A DNA stretch of 47,228 nt from Betaproteobacteria bacterium RIFCSPLOWO2_12_FULL_68_20 (GCA_001770655.1 MERQ01000077.1:1-47228), one strand, 5' to 3'. Counted from the first letter of the stretch, positions 7,595 through 15,425 are shown. Numbers and translations are program-made. Notes: generated by a model from the letters alone, not told the origin.

Positions 7595-7981
7595 ATGAAA
7601 CCCGAACTGTCCTTGCTGGTGTCGTCGGTCGCGCTCGCCTTCATCCAGATCGTCGTCGCGGTGCAGGGCGCGTTCAACCAGGTGGGGCTGCTGCCGCTGG
7701 TCGGAAACCGCGAGGGATTCCCCGAGCTGAAGGGCTGGGCCGGGCGCGCGCATCGCGCGCAGCTCAACATGGCCCACGACCTGGTGCTGTTCGCCGCGCT
7801 GGTGCTTGCCGCGGTCGCCGCGGGAAAGACCAACGACATGACCCTGCTCGGCGCGCAGATCTTCTTCTGGGCGCGCGTCGCCTACGCCGTCGTGTATCTG
7901 GTCGGGGTGCCGTGGCTGCGCACGGGAGTGTGGGCGGTCTCGGTCGCGGGGATGATCGTGATCTTCGCGCAGCTCGTGTAG
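7595..7981 (+). CDS. MAPEG-family membrane protein
   Basis: A 128-residue four-helix membrane protein of the MAPEG family (membrane-associated eicosanoid/glutathione metabolism). Hydrophobic spans are visible at LLVSSVALAFIQIVVAVQGAF, DLVLFAALVLAAVAA, AQIFFWARVAYAVVYLVGV and TGVWAVSVAGMIVIFAQLV. The loop between the first two spans contains GRAHRAQLNMAHD, matching the RA.RA..N..E-type family motif. Bacterial members are mostly uncharacterised; some bind glutathione. A strong GGAGGAGG ribosome site lies upstream. The stop is immediately followed by the ATG of the next gene, so the two are one transcript. Confidence 0.88.
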   Translation: MKPELSLLVSSVALAFIQIVVAVQGAFNQVGLLPLVGNREGFPELKGWAGRAHRAQLNMAHDLVLFAALVLAAVAAGKTNDMTLLGAQIFFWARVAYAVVYLVGVPWLRTGVWAVSVAGMIVIFAQLV

Positions 7982-8722
7982 ATGGAGCTCGGAATCGCGG
8001 GGCGCACCGCGCTCGTCACCGGAGCGAGCGCGGGGATCGGGCGGGGCATCGCGGCGGCATTGGCGCGCGAGGGAGTCCGACTCGCGATCGTCGCGCGCCG
8101 CCGCGACCGGCTTGAAGCCCTGGAGCGGGAGACAGGGGGGAAACAGGTGGTCATCGAATGCGACTTCCTGCGCGAAGACGCTCCCGAGATCATCGCGAGA
8201 AAGGCGCTAGAGGGACTCGGCTCGGTGGAGATCCTCGTCAACAACGCCGGCGGCAGCCGCAGGTTCACGCTCGAGGCGAGCGAGGCGCAGTGGGAGGAGG
8301 CGATGACGCTCAACTTCACGCGCCAGCGCCAGCTCACGCACCGGCTGCTGCCGCAGATGATCGAGCGCCGCTGGGGACGCATCATCAACATCACCGGCAA
8401 GTCCGAGCCCGAGGGTCTGAACGGCGCTTTCGCCGCGAAGGCGGCGATGCACGCCTGGGCGAAGGGCCTGTCGCGCGAGCTGGGGCGCCACGGCATCACG
8501 GTGAACTCGATCCCGCCGGGGCGCATCGAGAGCGAACAGATCCTGCGCAACTACCCCCCCGAGCGCCGCAAGCGGGAGGAAGAGCACGAGATCCCGCTCG
8601 GCGAGTACGGCAAGCCCGAGGACATTGCGCACCTGGTGTGCTTTCTCGCCTCGCCTCTTGCGCGCTACATCACCGGCGCGGTGATTCCCGTGGACGGCGG
8701 GATGCGCCGCTACCAGTTCTGA
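7982..8722 (+). CDS. SDR-family protein with missing catalytic tyrosine
   Basis: A 246-residue short-chain dehydrogenase/reductase fold. The nucleotide-binding TGASAGIGRGIA (13-24), NNAG (87-90) and C-terminal GAVIPVDGGM are intact. At the active site the family's YxxxK reads A149-F-A-A-K153, so the lysine is present but the tyrosine is not, and the usual Ser position lies in NITGKSEPEG. It may be a non-catalytic SDR or one with altered chemistry. It begins at the base after the MAPEG stop. Confidence 0.85.
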   Translation: MELGIAGRTALVTGASAGIGRGIAAALAREGVRLAIVARRRDRLEALERETGGKQVVIECDFLREDAPEIIARKALEGLGSVEILVNNAGGSRRFTLEASEAQWEEAMTLNFTRQRQLTHRLLPQMIERRWGRIINITGKSEPEGLNGAFAAKAAMHAWAKGLSRELGRHGITVNSIPPGRIESEQILRNYPPERRKREEEHEIPLGEYGKPEDIAHLVCFLASPLARYITGAVIPVDGGMRRYQF

Positions 8723-8741
8723 GGCGGACATCCCGGGTCGC

Positions 8742-8770
8742 TTGCGCGTCGTCGGCACGCCACTTATACT
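8742..8770 (+). promoter_or_regulatory. Sigma-70 promoter of the vapBC-like operon
   Basis: TTGCGC (8742-8747) and TATACT (8765-8770, five of six) are separated by exactly 17 bp. Predicted transcription starts ~20 bp before the antitoxin ATG (8799). Confidence 0.6.
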
Positions 8771-8780
8771 TGCACATATA
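8765..8780. promoter_or_regulatory. Candidate autoregulatory operator overlapping the -10 box
   Basis: The 16 bases are TATA-CT-TGCA-CA-TATA: outer TATA arms and central TGCA are self-complementary. An AT-rich palindrome over the -10 of a toxin-antitoxin operon is where a ribbon-helix-helix antitoxin complex commonly binds. Binding is inference. Confidence 0.45.
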
Positions 8781-8798
8781 CGGAGCGAGGGCGCGTTC

Positions 8799-9029
8799 AT
8801 GGGCCAGGTGACCATCTATCTCGACGATGAAACGGAAAACAAGGCCCGTGCGGCGGCGCGCGCCGAGGGTGTGCCCCTCAGCAAATGGGTGGCCGAGCGC
8901 ATCAGGCGGCGCGCCGGAAGCGAGTGGCCGGAGGCGGTGCGCGCGCTTGCCGGCGCGTGGCCCGATTTTCCGTCCGTCGAGCAGATACGGAAATCGAAGG
9001 CGAAGGACGTCCGCAGACGGCGCGTGTAG
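8799..9029 (+). CDS. Ribbon-helix-helix antitoxin (VapB/CopG-like)
   Basis: A 76-residue protein with an N-terminal ribbon-helix-helix (GQVTIYLDDETENKARAAARAEGVPLSKWVAERIRR): a short beta strand, then two helices. The C-terminal tail (EAVRALAGAWPDFPSVEQIRKSK) would wrap the toxin. ATG 8799 is chosen because the promoter and operator lie just upstream and the upstream in-frame sequence overlaps them. The PIN toxin begins three bases after the stop. The expected role is neutralising VapC and repressing the operon together with it. Type II module assignment is from family knowledge and gene order. Confidence 0.85.
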   Translation: MGQVTIYLDDETENKARAAARAEGVPLSKWVAERIRRRAGSEWPEAVRALAGAWPDFPSVEQIRKSKAKDVRRRRV

Positions 9030-9031
9030 CG

Positions 9032-9427
9032 ATGTACTGTCTGGACGCGAACACGATCGTCGACTACTTCAGGGGGAAGGGCTCGGTTGCCGAGAAGTTG
9101 CTCGCCGTGCCGGCGGGGGAAGTGGCGTTGCCCGCCATAGTCGCGTACGAATTGTGGGTCGGTGTGCTCGGCTCTCGTGATTCGGCGCGCCGTCAGGCCC
9201 AGTTCGAGCAGTTGCTTGCGACGGTCGAAGTCCTCGCTTTCGATTCCTCGATTGCGCGCCGGGCAGCGGAGGTGCGTCGTGATCTGGAGCAGCGCGGCGA
9301 AGGCATCGGCCCGATGGACACGCTGATCGCCGCCACCGCGCTCGCGCACAATGCCACTCTCGTTACCCGCAACACGCGCGAGTTCGGCCGGGTGCGGGAA
9401 TTGAAGGTCGCCGACTGGCACGGCTGA
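9032..9427 (+). CDS. vapC: PIN-domain toxin (VapC-like ribonuclease)
   Basis: A 131-residue PIN-domain protein. The acidic magnesium-binding residues are visible: Asp in YCLDANTIVDYF, Glu in AYELWVG, Asp in GPMDTLIAATAL, plus the conserved TLVTRNTREFGRV ending. VapC enzymes are endoribonucleases, often cutting initiator tRNA or rRNA. Translation is tightly linked to the antitoxin (stop TAG, two bases, ATG). Module size, order and spacing are typical. The target cannot be told from sequence. Confidence 0.92.
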   Translation: MYCLDANTIVDYFRGKGSVAEKLLAVPAGEVALPAIVAYELWVGVLGSRDSARRQAQFEQLLATVEVLAFDSSIARRAAEVRRDLEQRGEGIGPMDTLIAATALAHNATLVTRNTREFGRVRELKVADWHG

Positions 9428-9444
9428 CCGGGCCGCAGGGGCGC

Positions 9445-10914
9445 ATGTCGGACTGGGACGTCATCGTCGTCGGAGGAGGCAACGCCGCACTGTGCGCGGC
9501 ACTCGCGGCGCGCGAGCGGCGCGAGCGCGTCTTGGTGCTCGAACGCGCGCCCGAGGACGAATCGGGCGGCAACTCGCGCTTCACCGCCGGCGGCATGCGC
9601 ATCGCCTACCGCGGCGTCGAGGATCTGCGGCGCCTGATGCCCGACCTCTCCGACGCCGAAGTCGCGCAGACCGATTTCGGCGCCTACACCGAAGAGCAGT
9701 TCCTCGACGACATGGCGCGCATCACGCAGTACCGCTGCGATCCCGACCTCACCGAGGTGCTGGTGAAGCGAAGCTTCGACACGGTGCTGTGGATGCGCTC
9801 CAAGGGCGTGCGCTTCGCGCCCATCTGGGGCCGCCAGGCGTTCAAGGTGGGCGGCAAGTTCAAGTTCTGGGGCGGCATGACGGTGGAGACGGTGGGCGGC
9901 GGCCCAGGGCTCGTTGATTCACTCACCGCGGCGGCGAAGAAAAACGGCGTCGAGATCTGGTACTCGGCGCGCGCCGGCTCGCTCCTCGCGGACGACGACG
10001 GGGTGCGGGGAGTGCGGGTCAGGCATCTCGGAAAAACGCTCGATCTGCAGTCGCAGTCCGTGGTGCTGGCGTGCGGGGGCTTCCAGGCGAACCCCGAATG
10101 GCGCACGCGCAATCTCGGGCCGGGCTGGGAGCTCGCCAAGGTGCGCGGCACGCGCTTCAACACCGGCGACGGCATCCGCATGGCGCTCGACATCGGAGCG
10201 GCGGCCGCCGGCAACTGGTCGGGCTGCCACGCGGTCGGCTGGGAGAGGAACGCGCCGGAGTTCGGCGACCTGGCGGTGGGCGACCAGTTCCAGAAGCACT
10301 CCTACCCGTTCGGCATCATGATCAATGCCGAGGGCAGGCGCTTCGTCGACGAGGGCGCGGATTTTCGCAACTACACCTACGCGAAATACGGCCGCGTCAT
10401 CCTCGCGCAGCCGGGGCAGTTCGCCTGGCAGCTGTTCGACGCCAAGGTGAAGCACCTGCTGCGCGACGAGTACAAGATCCGGCAGGTGACGAAGCGGGTG
10501 GCGGACTCGCTGGAGGAGCTGGTGCGCAAGCTGGACGATGTCGATCATGAAGCGGCGCTGGCCGAGATCCAGGCGTTCAACCGCGCGGTGCGCGCCGACA
10601 TTCCGTTCGACCCGAACGTGAAGGACGGCAGGAGGACCGAGGGACTTGCGATCCCGAAATCGAACTGGGCGAACGCGATCGACATGCCGCCGCTCGAAGC
10701 CTACGCGGTGACCTGCGGCATCACGTTCACGTTCGGCGGCTTGCGCATCAACACCGAAGCGCAGGTGATGTCTTCCGACGGCGAGCCCATCCCGGGCCTG
10801 TACGCGGCCGGGGAACTCGTCGGCGGGATCTTCTGGTTCAACTATCCGGGCGGCACGGGCCTCACCAACGGATCGGTGTTCGGGCGCATCGCCGGTGCGA
10901 GCGCTGCGCGATGA
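9445..10914 (+). CDS. tcuA: FAD-dependent tricarballylate dehydrogenase-like flavoprotein (TcuA family)
   Basis: A 489-residue flavoprotein of the fumarate reductase/succinate dehydrogenase type. The FAD dinucleotide motif VIVVGGGNAALCAALAA is at the N-terminus, with the ribose-binding Glu in VLVLERAP. GGNSRFTAGGMR and the C-terminal YAAGELVGGIFWFNYPGGTG with LTNGSVFGRIAG are typical of TcuA and related enzymes that oxidise tricarballylate to cis-aconitate. No TcuB or TcuC gene lies beside it, so the true substrate is uncertain; related 3-ketosteroid dehydrogenases share the fold. The stop overlaps the next start (ATGA), so it is coupled to a HemD-like gene. Confidence 0.82.
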   Translation: MSDWDVIVVGGGNAALCAALAARERRERVLVLERAPEDESGGNSRFTAGGMRIAYRGVEDLRRLMPDLSDAEVAQTDFGAYTEEQFLDDMARITQYRCDPDLTEVLVKRSFDTVLWMRSKGVRFAPIWGRQAFKVGGKFKFWGGMTVETVGGGPGLVDSLTAAAKKNGVEIWYSARAGSLLADDDGVRGVRVRHLGKTLDLQSQSVVLACGGFQANPEWRTRNLGPGWELAKVRGTRFNTGDGIRMALDIGAAAAGNWSGCHAVGWERNAPEFGDLAVGDQFQKHSYPFGIMINAEGRRFVDEGADFRNYTYAKYGRVILAQPGQFAWQLFDAKVKHLLRDEYKIRQVTKRVADSLEELVRKLDDVDHEAALAEIQAFNRAVRADIPFDPNVKDGRRTEGLAIPKSNWANAIDMPPLEAYAVTCGITFTFGGLRINTEAQVMSSDGEPIPGLYAAGELVGGIFWFNYPGGTGLTNGSVFGRIAGASAAR

Positions 10915-11717
10915 AAGGGAAGCGGGTCGCCATCCTCGAGAGCCGGCTCGGCGAGCAGCTGGCCGATCTCATCGCCAAGCGGGGCGGGGTCCCGATCCGG
11001 GCACCCGCGCTCGCGGAGATTCCCGATGTCGATCCGGCGCAGATTCGCGCCCTGGTCGATGAGCTCGGGGCGCGCCCGGCGAAGCTGGCGATTTTCCAGA
11101 CAGGCGTCGGTACGCGCGCGCTGTTCAAGGCGACCGACGCCCTGGGACTGACCGAATCGCTGCTGGGCCTGCTCGGGCGCATGAAGGTGCTCGCGCGCGG
11201 CCCCAAACCGACCGGCGCGCTGCGCGGGCGCAGCGTGCGCATCGACCTCTCGGCTGTCGATCCCTACACGACGCGCGAAGTGCTGCAGGCGATCGGCGGG
11301 ATGCCGCTGACCGACGAGAGGGTGCTGGTGCAGCGCTTCGGCGCGGCCAATGCGGAGCTCGAGCGAGCACTGGGCGCGCGCGGCGCGGAGGTGATCGAGG
11401 TACCGCTCTACCGCTGGTCGCTGCCCGAGGACACGGCGCCGCTCGCCGGGCTGGTCGAAGCGCTGGAACGCGGCAAGGTGGACGCCGTGGTGTTCACCAA
11501 TTCCGAGCAGCTGCGCAATCTGTTCGCGGTCGCGGAGCGCCTGGGCCGCGCCGATACGCTGCGCGCGGCGCTCAACCGCACGCTGGTCGCCTCGATCGGG
11601 CCGGTCGCTTCCGCGGCGCTGCGCGATGCGAAAGTCGAAGTGGGGCTCGAAGCGAGCCCGCCGAAGCTCGGCCCGCTGGTCGAAGCTCTCGACGCGGCAC
11701 TTTCCCCTCCTCGTTGA
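10911..11717 (+). CDS. Uroporphyrinogen-III synthase-like protein (HemD family)
   Basis: A 268-residue protein with the two-lobed HemD pattern: KGKRVAILESRLGEQLADLIAKRGG at the start, IFQTGVGTRALF mid first lobe, VVFTNSEQLRNLF in the second lobe, and VASIGPVASAALRDAKVEVGLEASPPKLGPL near the end. HemD closes hydroxymethylbilane to uroporphyrinogen III, but this divergent family is often encoded away from heme genes, as here, behind a flavoprotein with a 4-bp overlap. It may be a paralogue with another role. The stop codon lies in the loop of a strong hairpin. Confidence 0.75.
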   Translation: MKGKRVAILESRLGEQLADLIAKRGGVPIRAPALAEIPDVDPAQIRALVDELGARPAKLAIFQTGVGTRALFKATDALGLTESLLGLLGRMKVLARGPKPTGALRGRSVRIDLSAVDPYTTREVLQAIGGMPLTDERVLVQRFGAANAELERALGARGAEVIEVPLYRWSLPEDTAPLAGLVEALERGKVDAVVFTNSEQLRNLFAVAERLGRADTLRAALNRTLVASIGPVASAALRDAKVEVGLEASPPKLGPLVEALDAALSPPR

Positions 11718-11743
11718 GGAGGGGTGCCGCGTAGCGGCGGGGT
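11704..11743 (+). repeat. REP-like double hairpin at the end of the hemD-like gene
   Basis: Perfect 9-bp arms CCCCTCCTC/GAGGAGGGG flank GTT (11704-11724). A second hairpin GCCGC-GTA-GCGGC follows at once, then GGGGTGG. This organisation recalls dispersed REP-like repeats found in many bacterial genomes. It could also act as a terminator for the tcuA-like operon, though no U-tract follows. The TGA of the HemD-like gene is in the first loop. Only one copy was noticed in the window. Confidence 0.55.
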
Positions 11744-11747
11744 GGTG

Positions 11748-12341
11748 CTACTGCGGCGACCTGAAGCCGTCCTTGCTGACGGTAACTCCGCGCACCGTGA
11801 CGACGCCGCTCGCGTCGGCCGGGCCGACGGCGAAGACGTACTCGCCGACCTCGAGCGCCGAGCGGTCGGCGGGCACCGAGGTGTGGATGACCGCGTTGTC
11901 CGGGACGAGGATCTTGTACGACTGGCCCTTCGCCTCGAGGGTGATCTCGTTGCCGCCGGCGGACTTGGCCATGCCGGTGAGGTTGGCGTTGGTCATGGTC
12001 GCGCCAGGCCCGGAGTCCCAGGGCGTGTGGCCGGCCGGCGCCTGGGGCGGAATGGTGCTCACTTGCACGGCGGTCAGCTTGCCGTCCGCCGCCTTCATGG
12101 CGGTGACGCCGATGTAGGTGCCGGCTTTCAGGTCGGCGAGCGCGATCCGCTTGGAGGTGCCGATCCGGGCGTCCGGGGCGAGCTTCACCTTCAGGTCCTT
12201 GCCGTCGCGCAACTTGACCGAGAGCATGTCGCCGTCGACGGCGGCGATGGTGCCCCGCACGCGCGTCGGGGCCTGGGCGAAGGCGGTGGCGGTGGCGAAG
12301 GCAAGCAGCAACGAAAACAGGGCGACAGCGTACGATTTCAT
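11748..12341 (-). CDS. Secreted DUF5666-like beta-rich protein
   Basis: A 197-residue exported protein with signal peptide MKSYAVALFSLLLAFATATAF, cleaved near AQA. The mature part has two similar OB-like beta segments: RVRGTIAAVDGDMLSVKLRDGKDLKVKL with GTYIGVTAMKAADGKLTAVQV, and NEITLEAKGQSYKILVPDNAVIHT with GEYVFAVGP. This matches DUF5666-type proteins. Function is unknown; some database entries carry misleading transporter names. A GGAGGAGCC ribosome site precedes the ATG. It is convergent with the HemD-like gene. Confidence 0.75.
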   Translation of the reverse strand: MKSYAVALFSLLLAFATATAFAQAPTRVRGTIAAVDGDMLSVKLRDGKDLKVKLAPDARIGTSKRIALADLKAGTYIGVTAMKAADGKLTAVQVSTIPPQAPAGHTPWDSGPGATMTNANLTGMAKSAGGNEITLEAKGQSYKILVPDNAVIHTSVPADRSALEVGEYVFAVGPADASGVVTVRGVTVSKDGFRSPQ

Positions 12342-12436
12342 GATCGGCTCCTCCTTGTAAGAAGGGTAAACACCGCGCGAACGGGTTCGATTCCCCGGCC
12401 GTGCGCGCCGCTATACTCCCGCCGCCGGGCCCTGGC

Positions 12437-13630
12437 ATGCCGAAGATCTCCGCTTCCGCCGCGCTTTCACGGTTCCGCGTCCTCGATCTCTCTCGCGTGC
12501 GCGCGGGCCCGAGCTGCGTGCGGCAGCTCGCCGACTTCGGCGCCGACGTGATCAAGATCGAGTCGCCGCCGGGCGTCGACCCGAACGAGAGCATGGGCGG
12601 GCCGCGCGACGGGCCGGACATGCAGAACCTGCACCGCAACAAGCGCTCGATGACGCTCAACCTCAAGCTTGCCGAGGCGCGCGAGGTGCTCGCGCGGCTG
12701 GTGAAGACCGCCGACGTGGTGGTCGAGAACTACCGCCCGGACGTGAAATTCCGGCTCGGCGTGGACTACGAATCGCTCGCCGGGATCAATCCGCGCATCA
12801 TCCTCGCCAGCGTGTCGGGATTCGGCCAGGACGGCCCCTACCGCGACCGCCCGGGCTTCGACCAGATCGCCCAGGGCATGAGCGGGATCATGTCGGTCAC
12901 GGGGATCCCGGGGCAGGGGCCGGTGCGGGTCGGGTGCGCGGTCGCCGACGTGGCGGCGGGCCTTTTCGCAGCGCTCGGCGTGCTCACCGCGCTGCTCGAG
13001 CGCGAGACCTCGGGGAGGGGCCAGTGGGTGCAATCCTCGCTCCTGCAATCGGGCATCGCGCTGCTCGACTTCCAGGCGGCCCGCTATCTCATGGCGGGCG
13101 AAGTGCCGCCGCAGGTCGGCAACGACCATCCGACCAGCATGCCGACCTCGGCCTACACGACCGCCGACGGCTACATCAACGTCGCGGCCTCGGGCGACGG
13201 CATGTGGCGGCGATTGTGCAAGGCGATCGCGCGCGAGGACCTGCTCGCGCGCGAGGAATTCTCGGATCAGCCGCGCCGCGCGGAAAACCGCGCGCACCTG
13301 AACGCCGAGCTCAATGCGGCGCTCGGGAAGCGCCCGAGCGCGCAATGGATCGACACCCTCAACCGCGCCGGCGTGCCGTGCGGCCCGATCTACAGGATGG
13401 ACGAGGTGTTCGCCGATGCGCAGGTCGGGCATGTCCGGGCGGCGGCCCCGGTCGAGCATCCGCGGCTGGGCAGCCTGCGCCTGGTCAACCAGGCGGTGAA
13501 GCTCTCGCGCACCCCGGCCGAGCTGGTCGCGCCGACGCCCGAGCTGGGGCAGCATACCGACGAAGTGCTCGCCGAGCTGGGCTATGCAGCGGCCGAGATC
13601 GGGCGATTCAGGAAGATCGGAGTGGTGTGA
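12437..13630 (+). CDS. CaiB/BaiF-type (class III) CoA transferase
   Basis: A 397-residue family III CoA transferase that moves CoA between acyl-CoA and a free acid through an aspartyl-CoA thioester. N-terminal RVLDLSRVRAGPSCVRQLADFGADVIKIE and NLHRNKRSMTLNLK are family hallmarks; the catalytic Asp is in RPGFDQIAQG (Asp142). A TATACT lies 20 bp before the ATG, but no good -35 partner was found. The stop overlaps the next start by one base (TGATG), and a crotonase and a Bug receptor follow, so the three form an operon for uptake and activation of an organic acid (inference). Confidence 0.93.
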   Translation: MPKISASAALSRFRVLDLSRVRAGPSCVRQLADFGADVIKIESPPGVDPNESMGGPRDGPDMQNLHRNKRSMTLNLKLAEAREVLARLVKTADVVVENYRPDVKFRLGVDYESLAGINPRIILASVSGFGQDGPYRDRPGFDQIAQGMSGIMSVTGIPGQGPVRVGCAVADVAAGLFAALGVLTALLERETSGRGQWVQSSLLQSGIALLDFQAARYLMAGEVPPQVGNDHPTSMPTSAYTTADGYINVAASGDGMWRRLCKAIAREDLLAREEFSDQPRRAENRAHLNAELNAALGKRPSAQWIDTLNRAGVPCGPIYRMDEVFADAQVGHVRAAAPVEHPRLGSLRLVNQAVKLSRTPAELVAPTPELGQHTDEVLAELGYAAAEIGRFRKIGVV

Positions 13631-14412
13631 TGGCAGAGCTGAAGACAAGGGTCGAGGGCGCGGTGGCGACGGTGCTCTTCTCCAACCCGCCCAGGCTGAA
13701 CGCGATGACCTACGACATGTGGCGCGCGCTGCCGCAGACGATCGCCGCGCTCGAGGCCGACCCGGCGCTGCGCGTGATCGTGCTCGCCGGCGACGGCGAC
13801 AGGGCCTTCGTCTCCGGCGCCGACATCTCGCAGTTCGAGAAGCTGCGCGGCACCGCCGAGGCGCAGCTCGAGTACAACGACGCAATCGAGGCCGCCTACA
13901 CGGCGCCGATGCGCTGCTCGAAGCCCGTGATCGCGCGCATCCGCGGCATCTGCATGGGCGGCGGCCTCGGGCTCGCCGCGGCCTGCGACCTGCGCATCTG
14001 CTCCGGGGACTCGGTGTTCCGCATGCCCGCGGCGCGGCTCGGGCTCGGCTACAGTGCGGCGGGGATCCGGCGCTTCATGAACGTGATCGGCGCGGCGAAC
14101 GCGATGGACATCTTCATGTCGGCGCGCAAGTTCGACGCCGCAGAAGCCCTGCGCATGGGGTTCGTCAGCCGCGTGGTGCAGGCGGATGCGCTCGAGCGCA
14201 CGGTCGCCGAATACTGTGCCATGGTGGCCGAGAACGCGCCGCTCACGGTGGCGGCGGCCAAGTTCGCCGTCCAGCAGTGGCTGAAGGATGCGCCCGAGCG
14301 CGAGCTGGAAAAGGCGAACGAGATGGTCGAAGCCTGCTTCGCGAGCGCCGACCTCAGGGAAGGCCGCGTCGCATTCATGGAGAAGCGCAAGCCCGTCTTC
14401 CAGGGGAGGTAA
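13630..14412 (+). CDS. Enoyl-CoA hydratase/isomerase (crotonase) family protein, atypical active site
   Basis: A 260-residue crotonase-fold protein. The oxyanion-hole segments SGADISQF (62-69) and GICMGGGLGLAAACDLRI (107-124) are present, so CoA thioesters should bind. The two glutamates used by true hydratases are absent: GGGCE-like is GGGLG (Gly114) and the FxxPE-like segment is FRMPA (Ala134). Hydration is therefore unlikely by the standard mechanism; decarboxylation, C-C bond cleavage, thioester hydrolysis or dehalogenation are chemistries known elsewhere in the superfamily. It is coupled to the upstream CoA transferase and followed three bases later by a Bug receptor. Confidence 0.9.
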   Translation: MAELKTRVEGAVATVLFSNPPRLNAMTYDMWRALPQTIAALEADPALRVIVLAGDGDRAFVSGADISQFEKLRGTAEAQLEYNDAIEAAYTAPMRCSKPVIARIRGICMGGGLGLAAACDLRICSGDSVFRMPAARLGLGYSAAGIRRFMNVIGAANAMDIFMSARKFDAAEALRMGFVSRVVQADALERTVAEYCAMVAENAPLTVAAAKFAVQQWLKDAPERELEKANEMVEACFASADLREGRVAFMEKRKPVFQGR

Positions 14413-14414
14413 GA

Positions 14415-15377
14415 ATGCTTCGTTTCCTCGTTGCCGCGATCGCAATTGCCTTTGCCGCAGTCGCTCACGCGCAAGGGACCTATCCCGGCAGGCCGATCAC
14501 GATGGTGGTCGGCTTCGCCCCGGGCGGCGGGACCGACACCGTCGCGCGCATCCTCGGCAAGAGCGTCGGCGAGAGCGTAGGCCAGCAGGTGGTGGTCGAG
14601 AACCGGGCGGGCGCGGGCGGCAACATCGCGGTCGACTACGTGGCCAAATCGGCGCCCGACGGCTACACCGTGGTGCTGGCGAACGTCGGCTCGCTCGCGG
14701 TCGCGCCGCACATCGTCGCCAAGCTTCCCTACGATCCACTGAAGGACCTGGCGCCGATCACGATGGCGGTGGTGTTCTCCAACGTGCTGGTGGTGGACGC
14801 GAAGCTCGGCATCAGGACGCTCGACGAGTTCGTCAAGCTCGCGAAGGACAAGCCCGGCGCCGTCACCTACGGCTCCTCGGGCATCGGCGGCGCCGGCCAT
14901 CTCGCCGGCGAGCTGCTGAAGTCCATGGCGGGAATCGACATCGTGCACGTCCCCTACAAGGGCGGCGGGCCGGCGATGCAGGGGCTGCTCGGCGGGCAGG
15001 TCGCGGCCATTTTCGCCACCCCGGTGTCCTCGATGGGGCAAAGGAAGGCCGGCAGGGTGACGACGGTCGCCACCACCGGCACGGCGCGCGACCCGATGCT
15101 GCCCGACGTGCCGACGATCGCGGAGTCGGGCTATCCGGGCTACGAGGCGCTCAACTGGTACGCGTACCTGGCGCCGGCGAAGACGCCGAAGGAGATCGTC
15201 GAGAGGCTGAACGCCGAGCTGGTGAAGGCGCTCGGCGCTTCGGAAGTGCGCGATCTGCTCGCGAAACAGGGCCTCGAGCCGAAGCCGAGCACGAGCGCCG
15301 CCCTGGCGAGCTACATCGAGCGCGAGTACGCGACCTGGGGTCGCGTGGTGAAAGAGGCGGGAATCAAGGCGCAGTAG
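14415..15377 (+). CDS. Bug-family (tripartite tricarboxylate) periplasmic solute receptor
   Basis: A 320-residue TctC/Bug protein. The signal peptide ends HAQG; then come YPGRPITMVVGFAPGGGTDTVAR, VVENRAGAGGNIAVDYVAKSAPDGYT, the YDPLKDLAPI segment, HVPYKGGGPAMQGLLGGQV and LPDVPTIAESG. These residues shape the carboxylate-binding cleft in the family. GGGGAGG overlapping the crotonase stop is the ribosome site. No TctA/TctB membrane genes are nearby, so it must use distant permeases or act as a sensor. Context suggests it binds the acid handled by the upstream CoA transferase and crotonase. One of three Bug genes in the window. Confidence 0.95.
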   Translation: MLRFLVAAIAIAFAAVAHAQGTYPGRPITMVVGFAPGGGTDTVARILGKSVGESVGQQVVVENRAGAGGNIAVDYVAKSAPDGYTVVLANVGSLAVAPHIVAKLPYDPLKDLAPITMAVVFSNVLVVDAKLGIRTLDEFVKLAKDKPGAVTYGSSGIGGAGHLAGELLKSMAGIDIVHVPYKGGGPAMQGLLGGQVAAIFATPVSSMGQRKAGRVTTVATTGTARDPMLPDVPTIAESGYPGYEALNWYAYLAPAKTPKEIVERLNAELVKALGASEVRDLLAKQGLEPKPSTSAALASYIEREYATWGRVVKEAGIKAQ

Positions 15378-15386
15378 AACGGAAAA

Positions 15387-15402
15387 GGGGCCTTGCGGCC
15401 CC
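15387..15402. terminator. Bidirectional intrinsic-terminator-like hairpin
   Basis: GGGGCC-TTGC-GGCCCC, flanked by AAAA on the left and CTTCT on the right, lies in the 48-bp gap between convergent genes (Bug receptor and heme-binding-like protein). The short T-run makes it moderate in strength. Confidence 0.55.
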
Positions 15403-15425
15403 CTTCTGCGAATCGCCGAGCTTGA

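Noticed and set aside
12386-12417. A sigma-70 promoter for the CoA-transferase operon
   Set aside because: TATACT is good but the nearest -35-like TTCGAT is 20 bp away, outside the usual spacing.
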